A DNA stretch of 64,000 nt from DATJLY01 sp963729295 (GTDB lineage: Bacteria > Pseudomonadota > Alphaproteobacteria > ATCC43930 > CGMCC-115725): contig CAVSNJ010000029.1 of assembly GCA_963729295.1 (NCBI GenBank), forward strand, positions 124,001 through 188,000, read 5' to 3'. A program made the position numbers and the translations under genes. Positions within the stretch are counted from its first letter, which is position 1. Every line of letters starts with the position of its first letter. This document shows, piece after piece, positions 26,180 to 34,150 of the stretch. The notes beneath the pieces are model-generated. The model made no database searches. It saw only the letters and a program-made list of their open reading frames with translations, and was not told the DNA's origin.

Positions 26180-27187
26180 CTACTCGCCTGCCGCCGCCTT
26201 CACGTAGCGCCCGTCCGCGAAAGTCTCGGGCGGCGGCGAATGCGCGATGAGGCGGCTCTCCGCCATGAACCCGATCGCCTGCCGCAAGCCCGCGAGATCG
26301 AGCTCGGCGCCACGCGGCAGCACCTTGCGGTCGGGATCGAGATAGAGAGCGAGTGTCTGCCGCGCGGCATTCTCGGGCGCGCCCGTGGTTTCGACAACGA
26401 TGTCGATCACCGCGCGGCGCCGCGCCGGATCGCGGATGAAGCGGAACGCCGCCGCGAGCGCGCGGAGATAGCGCACCACCTCGTCCGCGTGCGCCTCGGC
26501 CCACGATCGGCGCGCGGCGGTGACGGTATAAAGGAAGGGCGGCACGGCATCGTCCGTCCGCCCGAGCAGGGGATATCCTTCATCCATCGCGACGAAATCC
26601 TGCGGCTGGCCGAGCGGCACGGCATCGCACGGGCCCCGCACGAGACAGGCGATGCGCGCCGGCGTTCCCGACACGATCATGGCCGCGAAATCGCCGGCGC
26701 CGATCCCGTTCCGCGCGAGCAGAGCGCGGGTCGCATAGGCGACCGTGCCGGCCTCGTCGGCGAGCCCGACGGTGCGGCCCTTTAGATCGGCGAAGGAAGC
26801 TATCGCAGGCTTCGCGACGAGGCTGTAGATCGGATTGTCGAACTCGTCGGCGATGGCGACCGCGTCCGCGCCCTTCACATCGGCGCTCACGAGAAAAGCC
26901 GTCGCGACATGGGCGAGATCGACGGTGCCATCGTCGAGCGCCGCGATCATGCGCTCGCCGCCGCCGGGAATGAGAACGCTGCCGAAACGAAGGCCCTCGC
27001 GCGCGAAGAATCCTTCGCGGTCGGCGACGAAGATCGGCAAGGCATAGATGCTCTCTTCCGCCGAGAAGGCCTGGCCGTAACGCAACACGATCGGCTCGGC
27101 GGCGCGGGCGGGTGCGGCGGCGGCGAGCGCAACAATCGCGGCCGCGAGCACGAGCGAGTGGCGTCCGCTACTGCTTCGCCAGCACAC
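26180..27187 (-). CDS. Periplasmic substrate-binding protein, NMT1/SsuA type
   Basis: A secreted protein of about 335 residues. The signal is hydrophobic (SLVLAAAIVALAAAAPARA) and the mature part starts AEPIVLRYGQAFSAEESIYALPIFVADREGFF. SFADLKGRTVGLADEAG is the usual second-lobe marker. No ATG begins this region. I take the GTG at 27187, which overlaps the upstream gene by 20 bases; a GTG at 27151 is an alternative. The operon contains membrane proteins but no recognisable ABC permease or ATPase, so it may not feed a classical importer. Confidence 0.82.
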   Translation of the reverse strand: MCWRSSSGRHSLVLAAAIVALAAAAPARAAEPIVLRYGQAFSAEESIYALPIFVADREGFFAREGLRFGSVLIPGGGERMIAALDDGTVDLAHVATAFLVSADVKGADAVAIADEFDNPIYSLVAKPAIASFADLKGRTVGLADEAGTVAYATRALLARNGIGAGDFAAMIVSGTPARIACLVRGPCDAVPLGQPQDFVAMDEGYPLLGRTDDAVPPFLYTVTAARRSWAEAHADEVVRYLRALAAAFRFIRDPARRRAVIDIVVETTGAPENAARQTLALYLDPDRKVLPRGAELDLAGLRQAIGFMAESRLIAHSPPPETFADGRYVKAAAGE

Positions 27188-27536
27188 AGTCGATCTCGAT
27201 CGGCGCGCCGGCGGCAAGCGGCGGACGCCGCAGCAGCGCGGCCTGGCGGTAGCCGTCCTTGCCGCACGCAAGGTCGAGGTCCTTGGGATCAACGTCGCGA
27301 TAGAACAGCTTCGCAAGGAAGTGGCCGTCGGCATCGCTGCGGATGACGAGGCTCGCATTGAGCTTGGTCATCGTGATCGTCACCTTGGCGTCATCGACCG
27401 GATCGCCGTCGCTGGTCTTGACGAAGCCGAACAAGGTGGCGCGCGAATCATCCTCGCCGGCGCCGTTGTCGAAGCTGCCGCCGCCGGCACAGGCGAAGGA
27501 TAGCGGCGCCACGGCGAGCGCCGCAGCGAAGACCAT
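27168..27536 (-). CDS. Putative lipoprotein with a carboxypeptidase-regulatory-like (transthyretin-type) domain
   Basis: A protein of about 122 residues. The N terminus (MVFAAALAVAPLSFACAGGG) looks like a lipoprotein signal with Cys16 as candidate lipidation site, although it lacks the usual basic start; a TTG start a few codons upstream would add Arg residues. The rest (GFVKTSDGDPVDDAKVTITM, then SDADGHFLAKLF) has the seven-stranded regulatory-like pattern in which GxVxD-PVxxAxVT is followed by a DGxF turn. It overlaps the next gene and follows a membrane protein at 19 bases. Confidence 0.65.
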   Translation of the reverse strand: MVFAAALAVAPLSFACAGGGSFDNGAGEDDSRATLFGFVKTSDGDPVDDAKVTITMTKLNASLVIRSDADGHFLAKLFYRDVDPKDLDLACGKDGYRQAALLRRPPLAAGAPIEIDCVLAKQ

Positions 27537-27555
27537 GCACCTTGCGGAGCGCGCG

Positions 27556-27891
27556 TCAGGCAAGAAACCAGCCGCGCAGCAAGTAAACGATAATGAGGAG
27601 GACGCCGAGCGGCGCGGCCCAGGACGCGACCGACATGACGCGGGCGAGCGGGCGCTCCGGCACCGCAAGCGCGAGGAGCGCGACGATGGCCGCGCCGATC
27701 GCCGCGGTCGCGATCCACCCATACCAGTACATGGCCGGCCCTGCGCTCTGCGGCAGACCGGTGACGGTGAGCGCAAACCATTGCCGGAGGCGCGGGTAGT
27801 ACGTGACGAGCGCCAGGTTCTCGTACATCGCCGCGAGATAGATCACGGCATAGGCCGCGGAAAAGACCGGAAGGACGCGCGCGGCCTTCAT
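27556..27891 (-). CDS. Small membrane protein of unknown function (three helices)
   Basis: A 111-residue protein with predicted membrane helices at about 4-22, 50-72 and 84-106. Aromatic-rich loops (MYENLALVTYYPRLRQWFALT and MYWYGWIA) lie between. Its ATG overlaps the stop of the upstream membrane protein gene by four bases (ATGA), implying coupled translation and perhaps one complex. I do not recognise the family. Confidence 0.7.
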   Translation of the reverse strand: MKAARVLPVFSAAYAVIYLAAMYENLALVTYYPRLRQWFALTVTGLPQSAGPAMYWYGWIATAAIGAAIVALLALAVPERPLARVMSVASWAAPLGVLLIIVYLLRGWFLA

Positions 27892-28358
27892 GAGCCGAAT
27901 CCCCGGATGTTGTTGAGTACGTGGCCGACGATGAAGCCCCACCACACGACGAAGGCGAGCAGGCTGGTGATGACCCTGATGCGGAGCGCGTTCTCGCTGG
28001 GCTGGCGCCAGTAGTACCAGTAGGCCGGCAGAAGCCCGAGCCCGAGCGCGACGAAATGCTCCTTCAGCTCGAAGATGCCGTTGGCCCAGTTGAGGCGCAA
28101 ATCCTCGAGCACGACGCGCACGGCGAGGCGATAGGAGGGATAGAGGCTCGCGCCGAGACATGCCGTGACGACGAACATGACGACGATCGCGTTGCTGTAG
28201 GAGGCTGCGCGCACGGCGCGGAAGCTCGCGAAGAACGAGCGCTCTCCCGGGGCAGGCGGCCACCACAGACTGAACGTCTGATGGGTCAGCGCGCCGAGCA
28301 TGAAAACCGCGCAAAGAGCGTGGACAATGAGAAGCGCCGTTATCACCGCGAACCTCAC
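27888..28358 (-). CDS. Membrane protein of unknown function (four helices), first gene after rodA
   Basis: A 156-residue protein with about four membrane helices, near residues 4-26, 56-72, 105-120 and 128-148. Conserved-looking His residues occur in helix 1 (VHALCAVFMLGALTHQ) and in the loop before helix 3 (KEHFVAL), a pattern that could bind heme, but this is only a guess. The start is a GTG at 28358, 24 bases after the rodA stop, so transcription from the cell-shape operon could run into it. Confidence 0.68.
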   Translation of the reverse strand: MRFAVITALLIVHALCAVFMLGALTHQTFSLWWPPAPGERSFFASFRAVRAASYSNAIVVMFVVTACLGASLYPSYRLAVRVVLEDLRLNWANGIFELKEHFVALGLGLLPAYWYYWRQPSENALRIRVITSLLAFVVWWGFIVGHVLNNIRGFGS

Positions 28359-28382
28359 GCCATATCGTAAGCGGCGCCTACC

Positions 28383-29531
28383 CTACTCCGCCTCGCCGAA
28401 GCGGCCAATGCGCACGTCGCGGTGGATATAGACGCTCATCAGGAGGCCGAAGCCGAACATCACCGTCAGCATCGCGGTGCCGCCGTAGGAGATGAGCGGC
28501 AGCGGCACGCCCACGACCGGAATGAGGCCCATCACCATCGCCGTGTTGATGAAGACGTAGAGGAAGAGGTTGGTCGTGATGCCGAGCGCCAGGAGCCGGC
28601 CGAAATGGCTCTTGGAGCGGATGGCGATGGCGAAGCCATAAGCGAAGATGAGGAGATAAAGGCCCAAGAGCACGAGCCCGCCGATGAAGCCCCATTCCTC
28701 GGCAAGCATTGTGAAGATGAAATCGGTCTGGCGCTCGGGCAGGAAATTGAGGTGCGACTGCGTCCCCATGAGGAAGCCCTTGCCGCTCCATCCGCCCGAG
28801 CCGATCGCGATCTTCGATTGCAGGCTGTGATATCCGGCGCCCAACGGATCGTTCTCGGGATCGAGGAAGGTGTAGATGCGGTTCTTCTGATAGTCGCGCA
28901 GGAAGCGCCAAGCAATCGGCACCGCGCCGACGCCGGCCGCCAGCACCAATCCGAATTGCCACACCCTGACGCCGGCGAGAAAGAACATGGCCGCGCCGCA
29001 CAGCACCAGCATCAGCGCCGTGCCGAGATCGGGCTGCTTCAGCACGAGCCCCGCCGGGACGAGCACCAAAAGCGCCGGCACCACGAGGCGGTGCGGGCGG
29101 CCGATTTCTTCGACGGTGAGGCCGTTGAAATAGCGCGCGAGCGCCAGCACGGCGGCAACCTTCATCATCTCCGACGGCTGGATCTGGATGATGCCGAGAT
29201 CGATCCAGCGCTGCGCCCCCATGCCGACCGCGCCCTTGATCTCGACCGCGACGAGAAGCGCCATCACCACGGCGTAAAACCAGTAGGCGATCCGCAGCCA
29301 GGTCCGAAGATCGACCAGCGCCGCCATCACCATGATCGCGGCCGCGACGACGAACCGCATCGCCTGTTTCGCGGCCCAGGGCTGCCAGGCGCCGTTGGCG
29401 GCGGAATAGAGCATGCCGATGCCGATCGCGGCAACGAGGCCCAGAAGAAAGATGAGGCCCCAGTTGAGGCCCAAGAGTTTTTCCGCGATCGAGTGTCGCG
29501 GCCGTCCCTCGCCGAGCGTGAGTTGGCGCAT
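28383..29531 (-). CDS. rodA: RodA, SEDS-family peptidoglycan polymerase of the elongasome
   Basis: A 382-residue polytopic inner-membrane glycosyltransferase that polymerises lipid II for lateral wall growth, paired with PBP2. Family marks include IQIQPSEMMKVA, QPDLGTALML, the extracellular loop with PENDPLGAGYHSLQSKIAIGSG-type sequence (GSGGWSGKGF), and VVGVPLPLISYGGTAML near the C terminus. ATG at 29531, five bases after the mrdA stop. It is the last core gene of the mre operon. Its normal partner is the upstream gene product. Confidence 0.96.
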   Translation of the reverse strand: MRQLTLGEGRPRHSIAEKLLGLNWGLIFLLGLVAAIGIGMLYSAANGAWQPWAAKQAMRFVVAAAIMVMAALVDLRTWLRIAYWFYAVVMALLVAVEIKGAVGMGAQRWIDLGIIQIQPSEMMKVAAVLALARYFNGLTVEEIGRPHRLVVPALLVLVPAGLVLKQPDLGTALMLVLCGAAMFFLAGVRVWQFGLVLAAGVGAVPIAWRFLRDYQKNRIYTFLDPENDPLGAGYHSLQSKIAIGSGGWSGKGFLMGTQSHLNFLPERQTDFIFTMLAEEWGFIGGLVLLGLYLLIFAYGFAIAIRSKSHFGRLLALGITTNLFLYVFINTAMVMGLIPVVGVPLPLISYGGTAMLTVMFGFGLLMSVYIHRDVRIGRFGEAE

Positions 29532-29536
29532 GGGGA

Positions 29537-31447
29537 TCAGTCCTGCGCCATGCGCGGCGGCGCGCCGAACGGCTGCGCCGGCACGTGATGCACGGGGTCG
29601 CGCTGCTGCGCCGCCAGGAGCACGTCGCGCGCGATGGGCGCCGCGACCGCGCCGCCCTCGCCGCCCGAAACGCCGCCATGCTCGACCACGACGGCGCAGG
29701 CATAGCGCGGCGCGCCGGCCGGCGCGAAGGAGATGAAGAGCGCGTGGTCGCGGTCCTTCCACGGCACGACGGTGCCGGTGACGATACCCTTGTCGCGCAC
29801 CTCCTTGCTCACGTGATGGATCTGCGCGGTGCCGGTCTTGCCCGCCATCTCCATGCCGGGCGCGGTGATCCGCGCGTGATAGGAGGTGCCGTGCGGCTCG
29901 TTGACGACGCTCCACATCGCGGTCCGCACCGTATCGAAATGCCGGTCGGCGACGGCGATCGGCGCGAAGTCGGCGCTCATCGCGGCGGCCGCGTCGGCGT
30001 CGCTCGCCATCACGCCCTGCGTGCGGACGAGCTTCGGTACGACCATCCGTCCGGTGGCGATGCGCGCGACATAGATCGCGAGCTGCAGCGGCGTGACGCT
30101 GACATAGCCCTGGCCGATGCCGCAGCTGATCGTGTCGCCGCGCTGCCAAGTGACGCCCGTGGTCGCGAGCTTCCAGCCGCGCGTCGGGATGAGGCCGGTG
30201 CGCTCGCCCGGAATCTCGAGGCCGATCTCGTGCCCGAGACCGAATTTGTCCGCCATCGCCGCGATGCGGTCGATGCCGCACAGATCGGCGACGCGATAGA
30301 AGAACACGTCGCACGATTCCCGGATCGCGCGGCTGAGCGACAGCGTGCCGTGCCCGCCCTTCTTCCAGCAATGGAACACGGCATCGCCGAGCACGAATTC
30401 GCCGTTGCAGGAAAGCTCGGTGTCGGGCGTGATGAGGCCGCCGTCGAGCGCCGCCATGGCGACGAGCGGCTTGAAGGTCGAGCCCGGCGCATAGACGCCG
30501 CTGATCGCCTTGTCGGAAAGCGGATTGAGCGGGTCGGCGACGAGCGTCTGCCATTGCTCGGTGGAGAGGCCCGCCGCGAACGCACCGGGGTCGTAGCCGG
30601 GGGTCGAGGCGAGCGTCAGCACCTCGCCGGTCCACAGATCGATCGTGACGCACGCAGCACTGCCCTGCTCGGTGCAGCGTTGCGTCGCCAGATCCTGGAG
30701 CGCCATGTCGAGGCCGAGGGCCACGTCCTGCCCCGCCATACCGTCCTCGCGCGCCAGCTCGCGCACCACTTGGCCAAAGGCATTGACCTCGACCTGACTC
30801 GTGCCGGCGGTGCCGCGCAGCTCGATGTCGAAGGCCTTTTCAACGCCATTCTTGCCAATGCGGAAATCGGGCAGCTCGAGCAGCGGATCGTCGCCCTGCA
30901 TATCCTCTTCCGAGACCGCCGCGACATAGCCCACGAGATGCGACACGGTCTGGCCGAACGGATAGTCGCGGATGCGCCCTTCGGCGACCGCGACGCCGGC
31001 GAGCTCGATCGTGTTGACCTCGAGCCGCGCCATGTCGTCCCAGCTCATGTTCTCCTTGAGCACGACCGGGACGAAGCCGTGTTTCACGCGGATGTCGTGC
31101 AGCACGCGGCGGCGGTCCGCATCGGTCAAGGGGACGAGCCGATTTACGGCGTCGAGCGTCGCGGCAATATCGCCCGCCTGTTCCGGCACCAGTTCGGCGC
31201 GGTAGGTCGGCCTATTCGAGGCGAGCGCCACGCCGAACCGGTCGAGGATGCGGCCGCGCGGCGGCGCGATGAGGCGGATGCTGATGCGGTTCTCGTCGGC
31301 CAGCATCTGATAGCGCCCGGAATCGACCACCTGGAGGAAATAGAGGCGGCCGGCGACGGTGGCGAGCAGCGCCGCCTGCCCGCCGGCGAGGAACAGCGCG
31401 CGCCGCGTCAGGAGCGAGCTGCGGGCAACCTCGCGTTTCTCGGCCAT
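29537..31447 (-). CDS. mrdA: Penicillin-binding protein 2 (elongasome transpeptidase)
   Basis: A 636-residue class B PBP anchored by one N-terminal helix (about 17-37). The pedestal domain begins with RGRILDRFG. The transpeptidase domain carries S323 in APGSTFK (SxxK), S378-C379-D380 (SxN variant, the SCD usual in PBP2) and K537TGT. It crosslinks new lateral peptidoglycan. ATG at 31447, four bases after the mreD stop. Length is normal. Confidence 0.96.
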   Translation of the reverse strand: MAEKREVARSSLLTRRALFLAGGQAALLATVAGRLYFLQVVDSGRYQMLADENRISIRLIAPPRGRILDRFGVALASNRPTYRAELVPEQAGDIAATLDAVNRLVPLTDADRRRVLHDIRVKHGFVPVVLKENMSWDDMARLEVNTIELAGVAVAEGRIRDYPFGQTVSHLVGYVAAVSEEDMQGDDPLLELPDFRIGKNGVEKAFDIELRGTAGTSQVEVNAFGQVVRELAREDGMAGQDVALGLDMALQDLATQRCTEQGSAACVTIDLWTGEVLTLASTPGYDPGAFAAGLSTEQWQTLVADPLNPLSDKAISGVYAPGSTFKPLVAMAALDGGLITPDTELSCNGEFVLGDAVFHCWKKGGHGTLSLSRAIRESCDVFFYRVADLCGIDRIAAMADKFGLGHEIGLEIPGERTGLIPTRGWKLATTGVTWQRGDTISCGIGQGYVSVTPLQLAIYVARIATGRMVVPKLVRTQGVMASDADAAAAMSADFAPIAVADRHFDTVRTAMWSVVNEPHGTSYHARITAPGMEMAGKTGTAQIHHVSKEVRDKGIVTGTVVPWKDRDHALFISFAPAGAPRYACAVVVEHGGVSGGEGGAVAAPIARDVLLAAQQRDPVHHVPAQPFGAPPRMAQD

Positions 31448-31451
31448 CGCC

Positions 31452-31967
31452 TCAGCCCCGCAGGAAAGCGCGGTGGAGCCACGACAGGAGGTAGCTGCCG
31501 ACCGGATATGCGGCGACCGTCAGCGCCGCCTCGAACGCCACCGGGCGCGCGTCGAGGATGTGGCCCGAGAGAATGCCGATGAGCGCCCACGAGAAGATGA
31601 AGATCGAGGTGGCGACCCCGAGGAATCCCAGCCACAGCACGGTGAAGTCGCGATTGACGAAATGGCGGCGGATCATCAGCACGGCCGTGCGCGCGATCAG
31701 GAACGTCAGGGCGGAGGTGCCAAGATAAGGCGTGCCGGTGAGAAGATCGAGCAGGATGCCGAGCACGAACACGGCGCCTTGCGGCAGCAGGTCGGGGCGA
31801 TAGACGGTCCAGTGATAGACCGCCATGAGCGCGAAGCTCGGGCTCACCGCGGCGAAGCCCGGAAGCTGCAACGGCACGACGGAAACGACGACGAACACGA
31901 AAGTCGAAAGCACCGGCACGACGCGGCCGGGCGTGCCGCTGTCGCGCGGCGCCATCACGCGCGCCAT
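31452..31967 (-). CDS. mreD: Rod shape-determining protein MreD
   Basis: A protein of about 171 residues with five or so membrane helices, placed between mreC and mrdA as in the canonical operon. Helix text such as LPQGAVFVLGILLDLLTGTPYLGTSA in pieces matches MreD, whose LGLLxDLLxGTPLG region is well known. ATG at 31967; a second in-frame ATG at 31955 is possible. MreD links MreC to the wall synthases in the inner membrane. Confidence 0.9.
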   Translation of the reverse strand: MARVMAPRDSGTPGRVVPVLSTFVFVVVSVVPLQLPGFAAVSPSFALMAVYHWTVYRPDLLPQGAVFVLGILLDLLTGTPYLGTSALTFLIARTAVLMIRRHFVNRDFTVLWLGFLGVATSIFIFSWALIGILSGHILDARPVAFEAALTVAAYPVGSYLLSWLHRAFLRG

Positions 31968-32013
31968 GGGCGCTCCGAAACTTGCGACGAACGCGCCGCC
32001 ATCACCCGCACCA

Positions 32014-32901
32014 TCACTTCTCGGCGTCGAGCGGGACGCGGCCCTTGGCGCGGGGCGCGCGCGGCGGCGGAATGGCGCTCTGCGGCAGCAGCCCTTCGAG
32101 GCCGTAATCCACCAGCCGGACAAAATCGAGGCGTGACAGATCGGCATAGGGTTCGACCCGAACGATGCCGTTCTCGACGCCCGAAACGACGCCCACCGGC
32201 AGGCCCGGCGGGAAGATGCCGCCGGCGCCGTTTGTGACGATGCGGTCGCCGGGCGCGACGGGTGACTTGGAATCGACGAAGGAAAGCCGCGGGCGGTTGG
32301 AATTGTCGCCGTCGAGGAGCGCGCGCTCGCTGGTGCGCTCGAGCATGACCGGGACGTGCGAATTGAGGTCGGTGAGGAGCAGGATGCGCGCGGTGCGGTC
32401 GCCGACCTCGGAGACGCGGCCGATCAGGCCTGCGCCCGTCAGCGCCGCCTCGCCGCGTTCGACGCCGTCTTTGGCGCCGGCATCGACCAGCACGTTGCGC
32501 AGGAAGGCGCCGCCGGAATCGCCAATGACACGCGCCGCGAGTGCGGTCGCGTTCTGGTCCGGGACGAGCTTCGTCAGGTCACGCAGCGAGGCGTTCTCGG
32601 CGGCAAGGCGGCGCGCCACCTCCTGCCATTGCAGGAGCCGCGCATTGTCCTCGCGCAGGATCACATTCTCGCGGAAAACGGCGACCGCATCCTCGACCCT
32701 GGCGACGAGGGCGCTCGCGGCCGAAAGCGGCGCCGCCACGAATTCCATGACCGGCGCCAGCGCATCGGCCACCGCCGCACGGGTCTTGTCGATGACGAGA
32801 ATGTCGGCCTTGCCGAGGACCATGAGCAGCGCGGAGACGAACACCAGCATCGGCAGCGCCAAGCGCTGCGCCGCGGCTCTCACCGGAGGCGAAAGTCTCA
32901 T
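32014..32901 (-). CDS. mreC: Rod shape-determining protein MreC
   Basis: A 295-residue bitopic protein. A membrane helix lies at about 15-35 and a coiled coil at about 60-110, containing ENVILREDNARLLQWQ and AAENASLRDL. The beta-rich MreC domain follows (ARVIGDSGGAFLRNVLVDAG, then DRIVTNGAGGIFPPGLPVGVV). It bridges cytoplasmic MreB filaments to PBP2. ATG at 32901, 100 bases after the mreB stop, which is a longer gap than elsewhere in the operon. The C terminus is Pro/Arg/Lys-rich. Confidence 0.94.
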   Translation of the reverse strand: MRLSPPVRAAAQRLALPMLVFVSALLMVLGKADILVIDKTRAAVADALAPVMEFVAAPLSAASALVARVEDAVAVFRENVILREDNARLLQWQEVARRLAAENASLRDLTKLVPDQNATALAARVIGDSGGAFLRNVLVDAGAKDGVERGEAALTGAGLIGRVSEVGDRTARILLLTDLNSHVPVMLERTSERALLDGDNSNRPRLSFVDSKSPVAPGDRIVTNGAGGIFPPGLPVGVVSGVENGIVRVEPYADLSRLDFVRLVDYGLEGLLPQSAIPPPRAPRAKGRVPLDAEK

Positions 32902-33001
32902 TTCCTGCCCGTCCTCACCGGCTTGCGCCGGGCGTCATCCGCCGGACCTCCCTCCGGCCAACTCCGACCGCCTTCTTCACCTTCTACTATCAAATAACAG
33001 C

Positions 33002-34042
33002 CTAGTACATGCTAATCAGCACGCTTTTTAGGGTCTTCATCTCCTCCAGCGCACGGCCCGTTCCGAGCGCGACACAGGACAAGGGATCATCCGCGATCGA
33101 GACCGGAAGGCCGGTCGCGTGCCTCAGCACGTAGTCGAGATTGCCCAAAAGGGCACCCCCTCCCGTCAGCACGATGCCCTTGTCGACGATGTCGGCGGCG
33201 AGCTCGGGCGCGGTGTGCTCGAGCGCGACCTTGACCGCCTCGACGATGGCGCCGACCGGCTCGGCCAGGCTCTCGGCGACTTGGCGTTCGCTGATGATGA
33301 TCTCCTTGGGCACGCCGTTCATCAGGTCGCGGCCCTTGATCTCCATGACGCGGCCTTCGCCCTCTTCGGGCATGCAGGCCGAGCCGATCTCCTTCTTGAT
33401 GCGCTCGGCGCTCGATTCACCCACCAGCAGGTTATGGTTGCGGCGGATGTAGGAAATGATGGCCTCGTCCATCTTGTCGCCGGCGACGCGGGCCGAGCGC
33501 GAGTAGACGATGCCGCCCAAGGACAGCACCGCGACCTCGGTCGTGCCGCCGCCGATATCGACCACCATCGAGCCGGTGGGCTCGGTCACCGGGAGCCCTG
33601 CGCCGATCGCCGCCGCCATCGGCTCCTCGATCAGGAAGACGCGGCGCGCGCCGGCGCTTTCGGCGGATTCCTGAATGGCGCGGCGCTCAACCGCGGTCGA
33701 GCCCGACGGCACGCAGACGATGATCTGCGGCGAGGCGAAGCTACGCCGGTTGTGCACCTTGCGGATGAAATGCTTGATCATCTCCTCGGCGACTTCGAAA
33801 TCGGCGATGACGCCGTCGCGCAAGGGGCGGATCGCCTGGATGTTGCCGGGCGTGCGGCCCAGCATCATCTTGGCCTCGTCGCCGACCGCCAAAACCTGTT
33901 TGCGGCCCTTGACGTTGGCGATCGCCACGACCGACGGCTCGTTCAGCACGATGCCGCGCCCCTTCACATAAACGAGCGTGTTGGCGGTGCCGAGGTCGAT
34001 CGCCATGTCGGCGGAGAGAATGCCCAACAGATTTCCGAACAT
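33002..34042 (-). CDS. mreB: Actin-like rod shape-determining protein MreB
   Basis: A 346-residue bacterial actin. Phosphate 1 motif DLGTANTLVYVKG and phosphate 2 motif DIGGGTTEVAVLS are visible, with GGGALL in the adenosine region. I chose the ATG at 34042 (MFGNLLGILSADMAIDLGTANT), which gives the usual MreB N terminus and length; the frame stays open upstream to 34126 in unrelated sequence. It is the first gene of mreBCD-mrdA-rodA and lies 108 bases after leuA, with a strong palindrome between. Confidence 0.96.
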   Translation of the reverse strand: MFGNLLGILSADMAIDLGTANTLVYVKGRGIVLNEPSVVAIANVKGRKQVLAVGDEAKMMLGRTPGNIQAIRPLRDGVIADFEVAEEMIKHFIRKVHNRRSFASPQIIVCVPSGSTAVERRAIQESAESAGARRVFLIEEPMAAAIGAGLPVTEPTGSMVVDIGGGTTEVAVLSLGGIVYSRSARVAGDKMDEAIISYIRRNHNLLVGESSAERIKKEIGSACMPEEGEGRVMEIKGRDLMNGVPKEIIISERQVAESLAEPVGAIVEAVKVALEHTAPELAADIVDKGIVLTGGGALLGNLDYVLRHATGLPVSIADDPLSCVALGTGRALEEMKTLKSVLISMY

Positions 34043-34110
34043 TCGTGCCCAGTTCCATTGCTTGGGACGGAAGACGTCCCCTGTGAGCCACCCGAAGAAG
34101 CGCCCGTCCG

Positions 34111-34139
34111 CATCCCTCCCGCGCATTGCGGGAGGGATG
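34111..34139. repeat. Perfect inverted repeat between leuA and mreB (12-bp stem), possible terminator
   Basis: CATCCCTCCCGC (34111-34122) pairs with GCGGGAGGGATG (34128-34139) around a five-base loop. It starts 11 bases after the leuA stop (minus strand), a good place for a terminator, but no T-tract follows on either strand. It may be a dispersed GC palindrome of the kind seen at 10520-10542. It probably separates leuA from the mre operon. Confidence 0.75.
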
Positions 34140-34150
34140 GGACAGGACTT

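Noticed and set aside
28383..30653. 756-codon frame suggesting a PBP2-RodA fusion
   Set aside because: The N-terminal half is a shadow of mrdA in another frame; rodA has a normal ATG at 29531 and mrdA ends at 29537.
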